Assembly: GCF_000024865.1 (NCBI RefSeq)
Contig: NC_013595.1
Coordinates: 2,604,001-2,668,000 of the forward strand
Reading direction: 5' to 3'
DNA: 64,000 nt
DNA from: Streptosporangium roseum DSM 43021
GTDB lineage: Bacteria > Actinomycetota > Actinomycetes > Streptosporangiales > Streptosporangiaceae
Positions 26,801-35,093 of the stretch are shown here, piece by piece. The notes beneath the pieces are model-generated. The model saw nothing but the letters and a program-made list of their open reading frames with translations. It had not been told where the DNA came from and made no database searches. Position numbers and translations under genes: made by a program. Numbering within the stretch: the stretch's first letter is position 1; each line of letters starts with the position of its first letter.

Positions 26801-29267
26801 CGGGCGCCCCCTTGGGGAGCTGCATCCTGGCCAGCCCGGCCAGCTGCCGGCCGGGCCCGCACTCCACCAGCAGCGGCGGCGTGTCGCCGTGCGCGGCGAA
26901 CAGCCCGGCGACGCAGGCGCCGAACCTGACCGGCTGCCGCAGGTGACCGGCCCAGTACGCCGGGTCCGTCGCCTGCTCGGCGGTGATGGGCTCACCGGTG
27001 ACGTTGGACCAGAACGGCAGGCTCGGCGCCTGCCGCGGCACGGAGGCGACCAGCGCGGTGAACTCGTCGAGGATCGGCTCCATCATCGCCGAGTGGAACG
27101 CGTGCGACGTGCGCAGGGCCTTGCAGCCCACCTTCCGGGCCTTCAGCGTCTCGGCGAACGCCTCGATCGCGTCCGCGGGGCCGGCCACCACGCAGGTGCC
27201 GGGGCCGTTGACGGTCGCCACCGACACCCCCTCCGGCAGCTGTCCGGCCAGCGCCGACTCGTCCTGCTGGACGGCGAGCATCGCGCCCGGCGGCATCGAC
27301 TGCATGAGCGCGCCGCGGGCGGCGACCAGCCGTACCGCGTCGGGCAGGGTGAAGACCCCGGCGACGGTCGCGGCGACGTACTCGCCGATGGAGTGGCCGA
27401 TCATCGCGGCCGGCCGTACCCCCCAGCTCTGCCAGAGCCTGGCCAGCGCATACTCCACGGTGAACAGCGCCGGCTGGGTGTAGCGCGTCTGCCGGAGCGT
27501 CTCGTCGGCGTCGGGCGCGGTGCCGAACACCAGGTCGCGCAGGTCGAGGCCGAGGTGCTCGGTGAGCAGGCCCGCGCACTCGTCGACGGCGGCGGCGAAC
27601 ACCGGTTCCGTCCGGTACAGCTCCGCGCCCATGCCGGCGTGCTGCGCCCCCTGCCCGGAGAACAGGAAGGCGACCGCCGGCGGGGTTGCGCCGGACTCTC
27701 CCTTGCGGCGGCGCTTGCGGTCCCGCAGCGCGGCGACCGCGTCGGCGCGGTCGGTGGCCACCACCGCGGCCCGGTGCGCGTACTCCATCCGGCCCACCCG
27801 CAGCGTGTGGGCCACGTCGGCGAGGTCGAGGTCCTCGTTGGCCGCCAGGTGCCCGGCGAGCCGCTCCACCGCCGTGTCGAGCGCGGTGGCGGTCTTGGCG
27901 GACACCTGCAGCAGGTGGGCGGGCCGCGGGGGCAGGGGGGCCGCCCCGGTGCGCGGCGCCTCCTCCAGGACCACGTGCGCGTTGGTGCCTCCGATGCCGA
28001 AGGAGCTCACTCCGGCGCGCCGCGGCCCGCCGTCGGTCTCCCACTTGCTGAGCGTGGACGCCACGTAGAACGGGGTGTCCTCGAAGTCGATCGCCGGGTT
28101 GGGGCGTTCGTAGTTGATCGTCGGCGGGATCAGCCCGTGCTTCAGCGCGAGCACCGCCTTGATCACGCTGATGATGCCCGCGGCCTGGCTGAGGTGGCCG
28201 ATGTTGGACTTCACCGAGCCGATACCGCACCAGCCGCGGTCCTGCGTGGCCTGCGTGTACACCGCCGACAGGGCGGCGACCTCGATCGGGTCGCCCATCG
28301 CGGTGCCGGTGCCGTGCGCCTCGACGTAGCCGATCGTGCGCGGGTCGATCCCGGCGAGCCCGACCGCCTGCGCGACCGCGGCGGCCTGCCCGTCGACGCT
28401 GGGCGCGGAGAAACCGACCTTGCCGGCGCCGTCGTTGTTGATCGCGTTGCCCCGCACCACCGCGTGGATGTGGTCGCCGTCGGCGAGGGCGTCCTCCAGC
28501 CGCTTGAGCACGGCGACGCCGACGCCGCTGCCCCAGACGGTGCCGTTGGCGTCGGCGTCGAACGGCCGGCAGTGACCGTCGGGGGAGGTGAACCCCTCCA
28601 CCCCGATGTATCCGGTCGCCGGCGGGTGCTCCACGTTGACGCCGCCCGCCAGGGCCATGTCGCACTCGCCGCCGCGCAGCGCCTCGCAGGCCAGGTGGAG
28701 CGCGACCAGCGACGTGGAGCAGGCGGTGTGGATGGTGAAGCTGGGCCCGCGCAGGTCCAACCGGTAGGACACGGTGGTGGCGACGTAGTTCGGCGAGTTG
28801 GCGGTGGCGAGCCCGATGCCGTGGCGGGTCGCCCACACCTTCTCGTTGCGGACCAGGTTCTCCCACAGGTACTGGTTGCCCCCGGTGCCCGCGTAGACGC
28901 CGATGGCGCCGTCGTAGCGCGCGGGGTCGGTGCCGGCGTCGTTCAGCGCGGAGTAGCACGTCTCCAGGAACAGCCGGTGCTGCGGGTTGAGGATCTCCGC
29001 TTCGCGCGCGCTCAGGCCGAACAGCCCGGCGTCGAACTGGTCGTACCCCTCCACGTACGGCGCCTTCGACACCCAGCTCGGGTCGTCCACGTCCTCCTCG
29101 GACGCGCCCCTGGCCACCTGCTCCTCACGGGTGAAGGTGGTGATCGACTCGACACCGTCGACCAGGTTGCGCCAGAACTCGCCGATGTCGGCCGCGCCCG
29201 GTACCCGGGCGGCCATCCCCACGATGGCGATCGGCTCGACGCCCTCGTCGGTGACGTCACTGGTCAT
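23880..29267 (-). CDS. Type I PKS module KS-AT-KR-DH-ACP
   Basis: 1795 aa. KS (about 10-435; Cys near 182 in HTACSTSL, plus VEAHGTGT and KSNIGHL), AT (about 535-840; GHSIGEY and SHAFHSA, indicating malonyl-CoA), KR (nucleotide motif GGIGGIG near 1121; Tyr in VDYCAANN), a dehydratase-like hot-dog region (about 1340-1600; HWLLDEHRIGQVPVVPGTGH and HPALLDVATAF) and ACP (Ser near 1732 in LGGNSLIAV). The order KR before DH is the reverse of the usual DH-KR. The DH motif has Gln where HxxxGxxxxP has Gly, so activity is uncertain. It has a strong AGGAGA site and overlaps the previous gene by 11 nt. It would add one C2 unit, reduced to the alcohol or alkene. Confidence 0.88.
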   Translation of the reverse strand: MTSDVTDEGVEPIAIVGMAARVPGAADIGEFWRNLVDGVESITTFTREEQVARGASEEDVDDPSWVSKAPYVEGYDQFDAGLFGLSAREAEILNPQHRLFLETCYSALNDAGTDPARYDGAIGVYAGTGGNQYLWENLVRNEKVWATRHGIGLATANSPNYVATTVSYRLDLRGPSFTIHTACSTSLVALHLACEALRGGECDMALAGGVNVEHPPATGYIGVEGFTSPDGHCRPFDADANGTVWGSGVGVAVLKRLEDALADGDHIHAVVRGNAINNDGAGKVGFSAPSVDGQAAAVAQAVGLAGIDPRTIGYVEAHGTGTAMGDPIEVAALSAVYTQATQDRGWCGIGSVKSNIGHLSQAAGIISVIKAVLALKHGLIPPTINYERPNPAIDFEDTPFYVASTLSKWETDGGPRRAGVSSFGIGGTNAHVVLEEAPRTGAAPLPPRPAHLLQVSAKTATALDTAVERLAGHLAANEDLDLADVAHTLRVGRMEYAHRAAVVATDRADAVAALRDRKRRRKGESGATPPAVAFLFSGQGAQHAGMGAELYRTEPVFAAAVDECAGLLTEHLGLDLRDLVFGTAPDADETLRQTRYTQPALFTVEYALARLWQSWGVRPAAMIGHSIGEYVAATVAGVFTLPDAVRLVAARGALMQSMPPGAMLAVQQDESALAGQLPEGVSVATVNGPGTCVVAGPADAIEAFAETLKARKVGCKALRTSHAFHSAMMEPILDEFTALVASVPRQAPSLPFWSNVTGEPITAEQATDPAYWAGHLRQPVRFGACVAGLFAAHGDTPPLLVECGPGRQLAGLARMQLPKGAPAPLPSLPGPGERAGDAVTVYDAAGTLWSAGVPLAAGFGAAASRVPLPAYPFERRRYWIDADPVDQAAVAAPVRRRGPLPLDDWFAVPTWRQAAPDLRRTDLGDCLVLADGPRGEELVAELRARGVTVRVAGPGDHETLLAAGTPARIVHALTLDGVPADGAIAATWEAQERGFFSLLELVQALAGAGVTDGVHLDVVSSGASDAQGALLRPEHATLAGIARVVPLELPGLTVRHIDADPEAGAAQTADLVSELLRPADETEVALRAGRRWVTDYAQVPVGAETSGPAVVRDGGRYLITGGIGGIGITLAEDFARRSRARLALLSRGGLPPREEWDTHLAVHGGADRTGRAILAIRRMEQAGAQVLVLAADVTDPAGLRAVRERIDAEFGGLDGIVHAAGLPGGGMAEVKERAAATAVLAPKIAGTLALAQVFGDLPLDWVALCSSVTSVVGGFGQVDYCAANNFLDAYARSAHGWRAPVVSQNWGGWTEVGMAVEVAAPDGFRAARGGVAEAVDHPVLSSRVTGQDGEAECHGLVSATTHWLLDEHRIGQVPVVPGTGHLETARAAVAACLPAPDADHAVELRDVAFLEPFSVPDGGTAQYRVELTTSADGVEFRVVSRTAGRSATHVRGSAAWVRPEPASGVDAPSIVARCRPSSAVRETGRTSMLSFGPRWDALGEHHVGPDEELARIVAPEAAIADLERWVLHPALLDVATAFGEGRGEGSYLPLSYGRVLVRGPLPARFWSHLRYADGGDDVVSADLTLFDEDGRVLVEIGDFVLRRVNRDAVAGDLAAVPGGTTEGAGAATAPAGDGISPVDGAEAFRRVLAARLGPQVVINPLPVAELAERARSRTTDTIAEDTGADERSGSTEDGDDHATPRNELEATIARVWSDGLGVSRVGIDDDFFELGGNSLIAVQLIASLRKAVGVKLPMRSLFESPTVAELALVVERLRAADGEAEQSRPATTIPKLDRK

Positions 29268-32200
29268 GGTCGTTCTCCTGTCCGGTGGTGCTGTGGACGC
29301 GTCGTGTGCGCCGGTTACGGTTGCGCCGCGCCTCGGCCCGGGAGGCCGCGCGGGCGAGTTCGGAGTTGTCGTCCTGGGGTCGGTCGGCGGAGCCGCCCGC
29401 CTGGTTGTCGATGAAGGCGGCCAGGGCGCGGATGTTCGGGTAGTGGAAGAGGTTCACCATGCGCAGCTCGCGGCCGAGCCGGACGCACAGGCGGGCGTGC
29501 ACGGCGGCGAGCGCCAGCGAGTGGCCGCCGATGTCGAAGAAGTTGTCGTCGAGCCCGACGGCGTCCCGTTCCAGGACCTCACGCCAGACCGCGGCGATCA
29601 GCTCCTCGGTGGCGGTCGACCCGGCCCCCGGGACCGCGAGCGGCGCCGCCACGGGGGCGGCGACCCGCATGGCGTCCGGTGCGGCGCCCGGCGAGAGCGG
29701 CTCGGGCAGGGTGACCGCGCCCACCGGGGTGGCCGGGTCGGCGGCCAGCGCGCCGACCACGTTCACGTAGTCGGCGAGCATCGCGTCGACCCTGGAGGCG
29801 TCGAACAGGTCGGGGTTGTAGACGACCTCGACGGAGAATCCGCCCTCCCGCTCCGCCACGTACACGGTCAGGTCGAACGGCGATCCCGGCTTGTCGACCT
29901 CGATCGTCTCGCTGCGCAGCCCGGGGAGGTCCAGCCGGGGCTCGGTGAGGTTCAGCACGTTGAACATCACCTGCACCAGCGGGGCGCGGGAGGTGTCCCT
30001 GCGGATGCCGAGCTCCTCGACCACCCGCTCCAGCGGCGCGGCCGGGTGCGCGGCGACGTCCAGCAGCTCGCGGGTGCACCGCCGTACGTGGTCGGCGAAG
30101 CCGGTCTGCTCGTCCGACCGCAGCCGCAGCGGGACCATGTCGATGAAGAACCCGACCAGGTCGTCGAAGGCGGCCACCCGCCGGTCGGCGACGACCGCGC
30201 CGACCACGTGGTCGGCGCTGCCGGTGAGCCTGTGCAGCAGCCGGCCGAGCCCGGCCAGCAGCACCCCCGCCGGGGTCGCCCCGAGGTCGGCGGCGAGCGC
30301 GCGGACCGCGGCGTCGGTGCCGGGCGGCAGGGTCACGCGGGCCTCGGCGCCGCGGTAGGTCTGCACCGCCGGGCGAGGCCGGTCGCGGGGCAGGTCCAGC
30401 ACGGTGGGCGCCCCGCGCAGATGCGCGGCCCACCAGGCCAGGTCCGCCTCGCCGTCGCGCTGGTCCCGCTCGGCCCGCCAGACCGCGTAGTCGGCGTACG
30501 ACGCCCGCAGCGGCGGGAGGTCCGCCTCCCGGCCGGTGACGGCGGCCGTGTAGGCGGCGGACAGATCGGTGTAGAGCGTGTCCCGCGACCAGCCGTCGAA
30601 CACCGCGTGGTGCAGGGTCAGCGCCAGCACGTGCTCGTCGGGGCCCAGCACGTACAGCCACGCCCGCCAGGGGGAGCCGCCCGCCAGGTCGAACGGGGCG
30701 GCCGCGCCGGCCGCCAGCCGGGTGCGCAGCTGGGTGTCCCGCTGCGCCTGGCCGTACCCGCTCAGGTCCACCACGGTCAGGTCCACGTCGGCCGGGGGCT
30801 CGCAGACGGCGTACGGCACGCCGTCCGTCTGCCGGATCCGCCAGCGCAGCACGGCGTGCCGCTCGGCGACCGCCCGCAGCGCCGCCCGCAGCGCCGGCAC
30901 CTCCAGGGGACCGCGCAGCGTCTCGGCCAGGGCGATGTTGTACGGCGCGGCGTCGGGGGCCAGCTGGTCCAGGAACCACAGCCGGCGCTGCGGCGGCGCC
31001 AGGGTCGGCGGGTGGCCGACGGTGAGCTCCGGACCCGGCAGCCGGCCGGCCTTGTCGAACCGCTCGGCGATCTCCGGCAGGGTACGGCCGGCGAACACGT
31101 CCTCCACCGTCACGTCCAGGCCCAGCTCGCCACGGGCGGCGGCGACCAGCCGCATCGCCGTGATCGAGTCGCCTCCGCTCGCGAAGAAGTCGGTGCCGAC
31201 GCCCAGGCGCCGCCACACCGCCGCGAGCGCCCGTTCGGTGGCCGTCCTCCCTTCCGGGGACTCGCCGGCGGGGCGTTCCGCGACGGCCAGCTCGCGCAGC
31301 TTCGCCCGGTCCACCTTGCCGGAGGCGTTGATCGGCAGTTCGGGCAGGCGCAGCACGCGTCCGGGCAGCATCGCCGAGGTCAGCCGCGAGGCGGCGTATC
31401 CCGGGTCGGCCGGAGCGTCCTGCGGGGTGAGGAACGCGACCAGCTCCAGGCCGCCGCCGGGCCTGGGCACCGCCTCCACGGCCGCCTGCGTCACCGCCGG
31501 GTGCTCCTCCAGGACGGCCGCGATCTCGCCGAGCTCGATCCGCTGGCCGCGGATCTTGACCTGCCCGTCGCGACGGCCCAGGTAGACGAGCTGCCCGTCG
31601 TCGGCGTACCGCACCATGTCCCCGGTCCGGTAGAGTCGCGCGCCTGCCTCGCCGGAGAACGGGTCGGGCACGAACGCCTCGGCGGTCAGCGCGGGCCTGC
31701 CCTGGTAACCGCGGGAAACGCCGGGACCGCCGATCAGCAGCTCGCCCTCGGCGCCGGGCTCGACCGGACGGAGCCGGTCGTCGACGACGTAGCAGCGGTG
31801 GCCGGGGGTCGCGTGGCCGATCTGCACCGGCGTGGCCTGCGGCGCGACCAGCTCGCCGGTGACGGCCGACACCGTGGTCTCGGTGGGCCCGTAGATGTTG
31901 ACGAACCGGCGGCCCGGCGCCGCCCACCGGTTGACCAGCTGGGCCGGCACCGCGTCGCCGCCGCACATCACCACCCGCCAGGCGGGCAGCGTGGCCGGGT
32001 CGAGCAGGGACAGCACGGCCGGGGTCGTGAACCCCCAGGTGACCCCGTGCTCGGCGGCGAAACGCTGCAGCCTGGCCGGGTCGGTGCGGTCGGCGTCACC
32101 GGCCAGCTGCACCGCCCCGCCCACGGCCAGCGGCACGAACAGGTCGAGGACGGAGGCGTCGAAGCCGAGGGACGAGACCGCCAGCGCGCGGGTGCTCTGG

Positions 32201-32793
32201 TCGGCCCCGATGCTCGCGACGGATCCGAGGACGAAGTCGACCAGGTTGCGGTGGGTGACGAGCACGCCCTTGGGGCGGCCGGTGGAGCCGGAGGTGTACA
32301 GCACGTAGGCGAGGTTGTCCGGCGCCGCAGGACAGGCCGGCACGGCGGCCAGGTCGGCCGGCTCGTCCGGGCCGGGTACGGCGACGCACCGAAGCCCCGC
32401 CTCGCCCGCCGCCTCGGCTCCCGTCCCGTCGCACACCACGATGTCCAGACCGGCATCGGTGGCCATGTCCCGCAGCCGCAGTCGCGGACCTGCCGGGTCC
32501 AGCGGCACGTAACAGCCACCGGACAGCAGCACGCCGAGGAGCGCGACCAGCAGCGCGGGCCGTCGCTCCATGCAGATCCCGACCCTGGTCTCCGGCCCGA
32601 CGCCGAGCGCGCGGAGCCGGGCGGAGAGCACCGCGGCGCGGCCGGCCAGCTCGCGATAGGTGATCTTCTCGTCCCACTGGGCGACCGCCACCGCGTCCGG
32701 TACGGCGCGGGCCCGTGCCACGATGAGATCGGCGACGTTCCCCTCGGGCAAGGACGGCCGGTCCGTCTCCGGGTGGTGCGGAAGGCCGCTCAT
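29257..32793 (-). CDS. NRPS A-PCP-C-PCP
   Basis: 1178 aa. Adenylation (about 1-490; YTSGSTGRPKG, NIYGPTETTVS), PCP1 (Ser near 542 in GGDSITAM), condensation (about 565-1000; HHAVFDGWS near 731) and PCP2 (Ser near 1090 in GGHSLALA). PCP2 has no adenylation domain in cis, so its amino acid must be supplied in trans. Specificity residues read about D-A-L-F-M-G-I-V-S, which suggests a hydrophobic residue but matches no code I can name with confidence. The last ~50 residues are highly charged (RRNRNRRTRR), perhaps a docking tail. The ATG overlaps the preceding LanB-like stop by 4 nt. No condensation domain precedes the A domain, so it could start a chain. Confidence 0.88.
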   Translation of the reverse strand: MSGLPHHPETDRPSLPEGNVADLIVARARAVPDAVAVAQWDEKITYRELAGRAAVLSARLRALGVGPETRVGICMERRPALLVALLGVLLSGGCYVPLDPAGPRLRLRDMATDAGLDIVVCDGTGAEAAGEAGLRCVAVPGPDEPADLAAVPACPAAPDNLAYVLYTSGSTGRPKGVLVTHRNLVDFVLGSVASIGADQSTRALAVSSLGFDASVLDLFVPLAVGGAVQLAGDADRTDPARLQRFAAEHGVTWGFTTPAVLSLLDPATLPAWRVVMCGGDAVPAQLVNRWAAPGRRFVNIYGPTETTVSAVTGELVAPQATPVQIGHATPGHRCYVVDDRLRPVEPGAEGELLIGGPGVSRGYQGRPALTAEAFVPDPFSGEAGARLYRTGDMVRYADDGQLVYLGRRDGQVKIRGQRIELGEIAAVLEEHPAVTQAAVEAVPRPGGGLELVAFLTPQDAPADPGYAASRLTSAMLPGRVLRLPELPINASGKVDRAKLRELAVAERPAGESPEGRTATERALAAVWRRLGVGTDFFASGGDSITAMRLVAAARGELGLDVTVEDVFAGRTLPEIAERFDKAGRLPGPELTVGHPPTLAPPQRRLWFLDQLAPDAAPYNIALAETLRGPLEVPALRAALRAVAERHAVLRWRIRQTDGVPYAVCEPPADVDLTVVDLSGYGQAQRDTQLRTRLAAGAAAPFDLAGGSPWRAWLYVLGPDEHVLALTLHHAVFDGWSRDTLYTDLSAAYTAAVTGREADLPPLRASYADYAVWRAERDQRDGEADLAWWAAHLRGAPTVLDLPRDRPRPAVQTYRGAEARVTLPPGTDAAVRALAADLGATPAGVLLAGLGRLLHRLTGSADHVVGAVVADRRVAAFDDLVGFFIDMVPLRLRSDEQTGFADHVRRCTRELLDVAAHPAAPLERVVEELGIRRDTSRAPLVQVMFNVLNLTEPRLDLPGLRSETIEVDKPGSPFDLTVYVAEREGGFSVEVVYNPDLFDASRVDAMLADYVNVVGALAADPATPVGAVTLPEPLSPGAAPDAMRVAAPVAAPLAVPGAGSTATEELIAAVWREVLERDAVGLDDNFFDIGGHSLALAAVHARLCVRLGRELRMVNLFHYPNIRALAAFIDNQAGGSADRPQDDNSELARAASRAEARRNRNRRTRRVHSTTGQENDHDQ

Positions 32794-35093
32794 CGCCCAC
32801 CGCCCGCGGGCACGGAGTCGGTGATCTGCAGGCGCAGCTCGCTGAAGTAGCGGTTGCCGTCGTGGTCGGGGACCCAGGCCTGTTCGGGGGTGGGCAGGGC
32901 TTCGCTGATCACGACGGATACGTCGTCTCCGGCGGTGCGCAGCATGGTGCACAGGACGCCGACGTAGTGGGGGCTGGTGAGGTCGAAGTAGCAGGGTTTC
33001 ACTTCTGTGCCGATCTTGACGAAGACCTGGTCGGGCAGGTTGAGGCGTCCGCGCCAGGTGCGGGTGGCGAGGTAGCGTTCGCGCTCGTTGGTGATGGCGG
33101 CCAGCCCGGTGTCGGCGACGGTGGTGCGCCAGGTCTCGCGGGCGATGACCAGCCGGTCGATGGTGATCCGGGGGACGTGCGGGGCGGGGGTGGTGAGCTT
33201 GAAGGCGTCGACGGCGAGGCCGTTGAGCATGCCGGCGAACATCTCGATCAGCGGCCAGCGGTGTCCGTCGGATGCCGTGGCGACCAGATCTCCGTCCTCG
33301 TCGGAGACGGTGACCGAGGTGGCCCGCAGCAGCCGGTCGGGGTCGGCACCCGGCGCCGCGGCGAAGCCCAGCAACCTGTCGGTGACACCGGTCAGCCCCG
33401 CCGAACCGCGTCCGGTGTGCCGGGGCCAGCTGGCGGGATGAAGCAGCCGGACCCGGTGCTCGCCGAGGTCGGCGGTCAGCTCGTCGCGCAGCCGGTCGAG
33501 GTCGGGATGCCAGGCCGTGAAGATGTCGCAGTCGAGCGTCGGCCACGCCGCGTGCAGCTCGCCGAGGACCACCTGGTAGTCGCCACGGTTGATCGCGTCG
33601 ACGTCGGTGGCGCAGATCTGCAGGTCGGGGCTGTGCAGCCGGCCGGTGGCCCAGCCCGGCCGCTCGGCGGGGAAGAGCCGCGCCACCGGTCCGGCCAGGT
33701 CCGCGGCGGACAGCTGGACGCGGGTGTCGTTGCCTTCGAGGCCGAACAGGCTCTCCCAGCGGCGGGTGAACTCCTCGGCGACGGCGTCCGCGGGTCGTTG
33801 TCCGGTGCCCCAGAACAGGCCCTGGGACAGGGACATCAGGTCGGCCAGCCGGACCGGGGCGTCGGAGTCCTCCCGCAGGTCGTCGTAGAGCTCGCGCAGC
33901 GCCGCGGTGTAGGCGCCGGCGAGCTCGGCGGTCAGCCAGCGGGCGGCGACGAGGGTGATGGCCAGGGGCGGCGCGAGGTCGTCCAGGAGGGGGGCGCCGA
34001 CGGTGACGTCGAGGTCGCGGGTGGTGTCCTCGTAGCAGGGTGTGCGGCCGGCGTACATCTGCCCGTCGCGGCGGCGGGGCGCGGCCCCGGTCAGCGCGGT
34101 GAACTCCTCGTCCAGGGCGGCGAGGGCAACCTTGAGCGCGTCGGGGGCTCCGGCGGCGGCGGCGACGGCGTCGCGGGCCGCGCACAGCCGGTCCAGCCCG
34201 TCCAGAGCGCGCTGCCGCAGGTCGGGGCCGTCGATGGTGGCGATGCGTTCACGCAGGACCTGTTCGGCGTCGCGCCCGAGGGGCAGGCCGGCGTCCCAGG
34301 TGACGAGCTCGCGCTCGGCCAGCCGTTCGAGCAGCAGGTAGCCGTCCTCGGGGCGGGCCAGGCCGGCGACCACCTCGGCGGCCGGGGTGCGCCCGTCGCA
34401 ACGGGCCAGCACCGCGGCCTCGGCCGGGGACAGGGCCAGCGGCGGCTGCATGGGGCGGAGCAGCTCCCGCTCCCGCAGGGTGAGGTGGGGCTGGAGCGCG
34501 GGCGGCCACCAGCGGCGGACCCGCGGGTCGGCGGCCAGGTGGTCGGCGTAGGCGGCCATCACCCAGCCCTCCAGGAAGACCCGGCGCTCGCGCAGCAGGC
34601 CGGGCCCGGTGCGCACCTCCAACGCCCGCCCGGCGCCGTGACCGGCGTCCGCCTGCGCGGTGCCCGGCCCGGCGGTGACCCAGCAGACGGGGCCGAAGAA
34701 GCCGATGGTCTCGTTCTTGGCGCAGTAGCGCTGCCAGTAACGGATCACCGCCCGCTCGCGGTCCCGGCGGCGTACGTTACGGGACGCCTGCGGCCCACCG
34801 GCGACCAGTCCGTCCAGAGCCACCAGCACGCCGGGGTTCTGCCAGGTGACGGCCTCGCGGAACAGCGGGTCGGCGGCGATGTCGCAGATCTTCCCGGCCC
34901 CGGCGGCGATCGCGTCGGCCAGCGCCTTGTCGAACACCTCGGCCTGGCCGTGACCGGCTAGGAGGTCGTCGGCGGCGGCCGCGGCCCCGGGGGCGGCGAA
35001 GGCGTCCAGCCCGTCGGCGGGGAATCCGGTGGTGCGCAGCAGCGCGTCCGACCACACCGACCAGCCGGTGCCGCCCAGGTTCACCTTCGTCAT
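32790..35093 (-). CDS. LanB-like protein 1 (lantibiotic dehydratase N-terminal family)
   Basis: 767 aa, about the size of the tRNA-dependent glutamylation domain of class I lantibiotic dehydratases (NisB-like) or the split thiopeptide form (TbtB-like). Family-like blocks include VIRYWQRYCAKNETIGFFGP (about 115-135), HSPDLQICATDVDAINRGDY followed by QVVLGELH, and near the C-terminus RLNLPDQVFVKIGTEVKPC then YFDLTSPHY. The separate elimination domain of full-length LanB is absent. In known members the domain transfers Glu, or in PEARLs another amino acid, from aminoacyl-tRNA. It is one of three tandem paralogues inside an NRPS/PKS operon, with ATGA overlaps at both ends. The substrate is unknown. 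Confidence 0.78.
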   Translation of the reverse strand: MTKVNLGGTGWSVWSDALLRTTGFPADGLDAFAAPGAAAAADDLLAGHGQAEVFDKALADAIAAGAGKICDIAADPLFREAVTWQNPGVLVALDGLVAGGPQASRNVRRRDRERAVIRYWQRYCAKNETIGFFGPVCWVTAGPGTAQADAGHGAGRALEVRTGPGLLRERRVFLEGWVMAAYADHLAADPRVRRWWPPALQPHLTLRERELLRPMQPPLALSPAEAAVLARCDGRTPAAEVVAGLARPEDGYLLLERLAERELVTWDAGLPLGRDAEQVLRERIATIDGPDLRQRALDGLDRLCAARDAVAAAAGAPDALKVALAALDEEFTALTGAAPRRRDGQMYAGRTPCYEDTTRDLDVTVGAPLLDDLAPPLAITLVAARWLTAELAGAYTAALRELYDDLREDSDAPVRLADLMSLSQGLFWGTGQRPADAVAEEFTRRWESLFGLEGNDTRVQLSAADLAGPVARLFPAERPGWATGRLHSPDLQICATDVDAINRGDYQVVLGELHAAWPTLDCDIFTAWHPDLDRLRDELTADLGEHRVRLLHPASWPRHTGRGSAGLTGVTDRLLGFAAAPGADPDRLLRATSVTVSDEDGDLVATASDGHRWPLIEMFAGMLNGLAVDAFKLTTPAPHVPRITIDRLVIARETWRTTVADTGLAAITNERERYLATRTWRGRLNLPDQVFVKIGTEVKPCYFDLTSPHYVGVLCTMLRTAGDDVSVVISEALPTPEQAWVPDHDGNRYFSELRLQITDSVPAGGGR

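Noticed and set aside
24177..29414. 1745-aa open frame opposite the PKS gene
   Set aside because: Same reason: shadow of the KS-AT-KR-DH-ACP coding frame.
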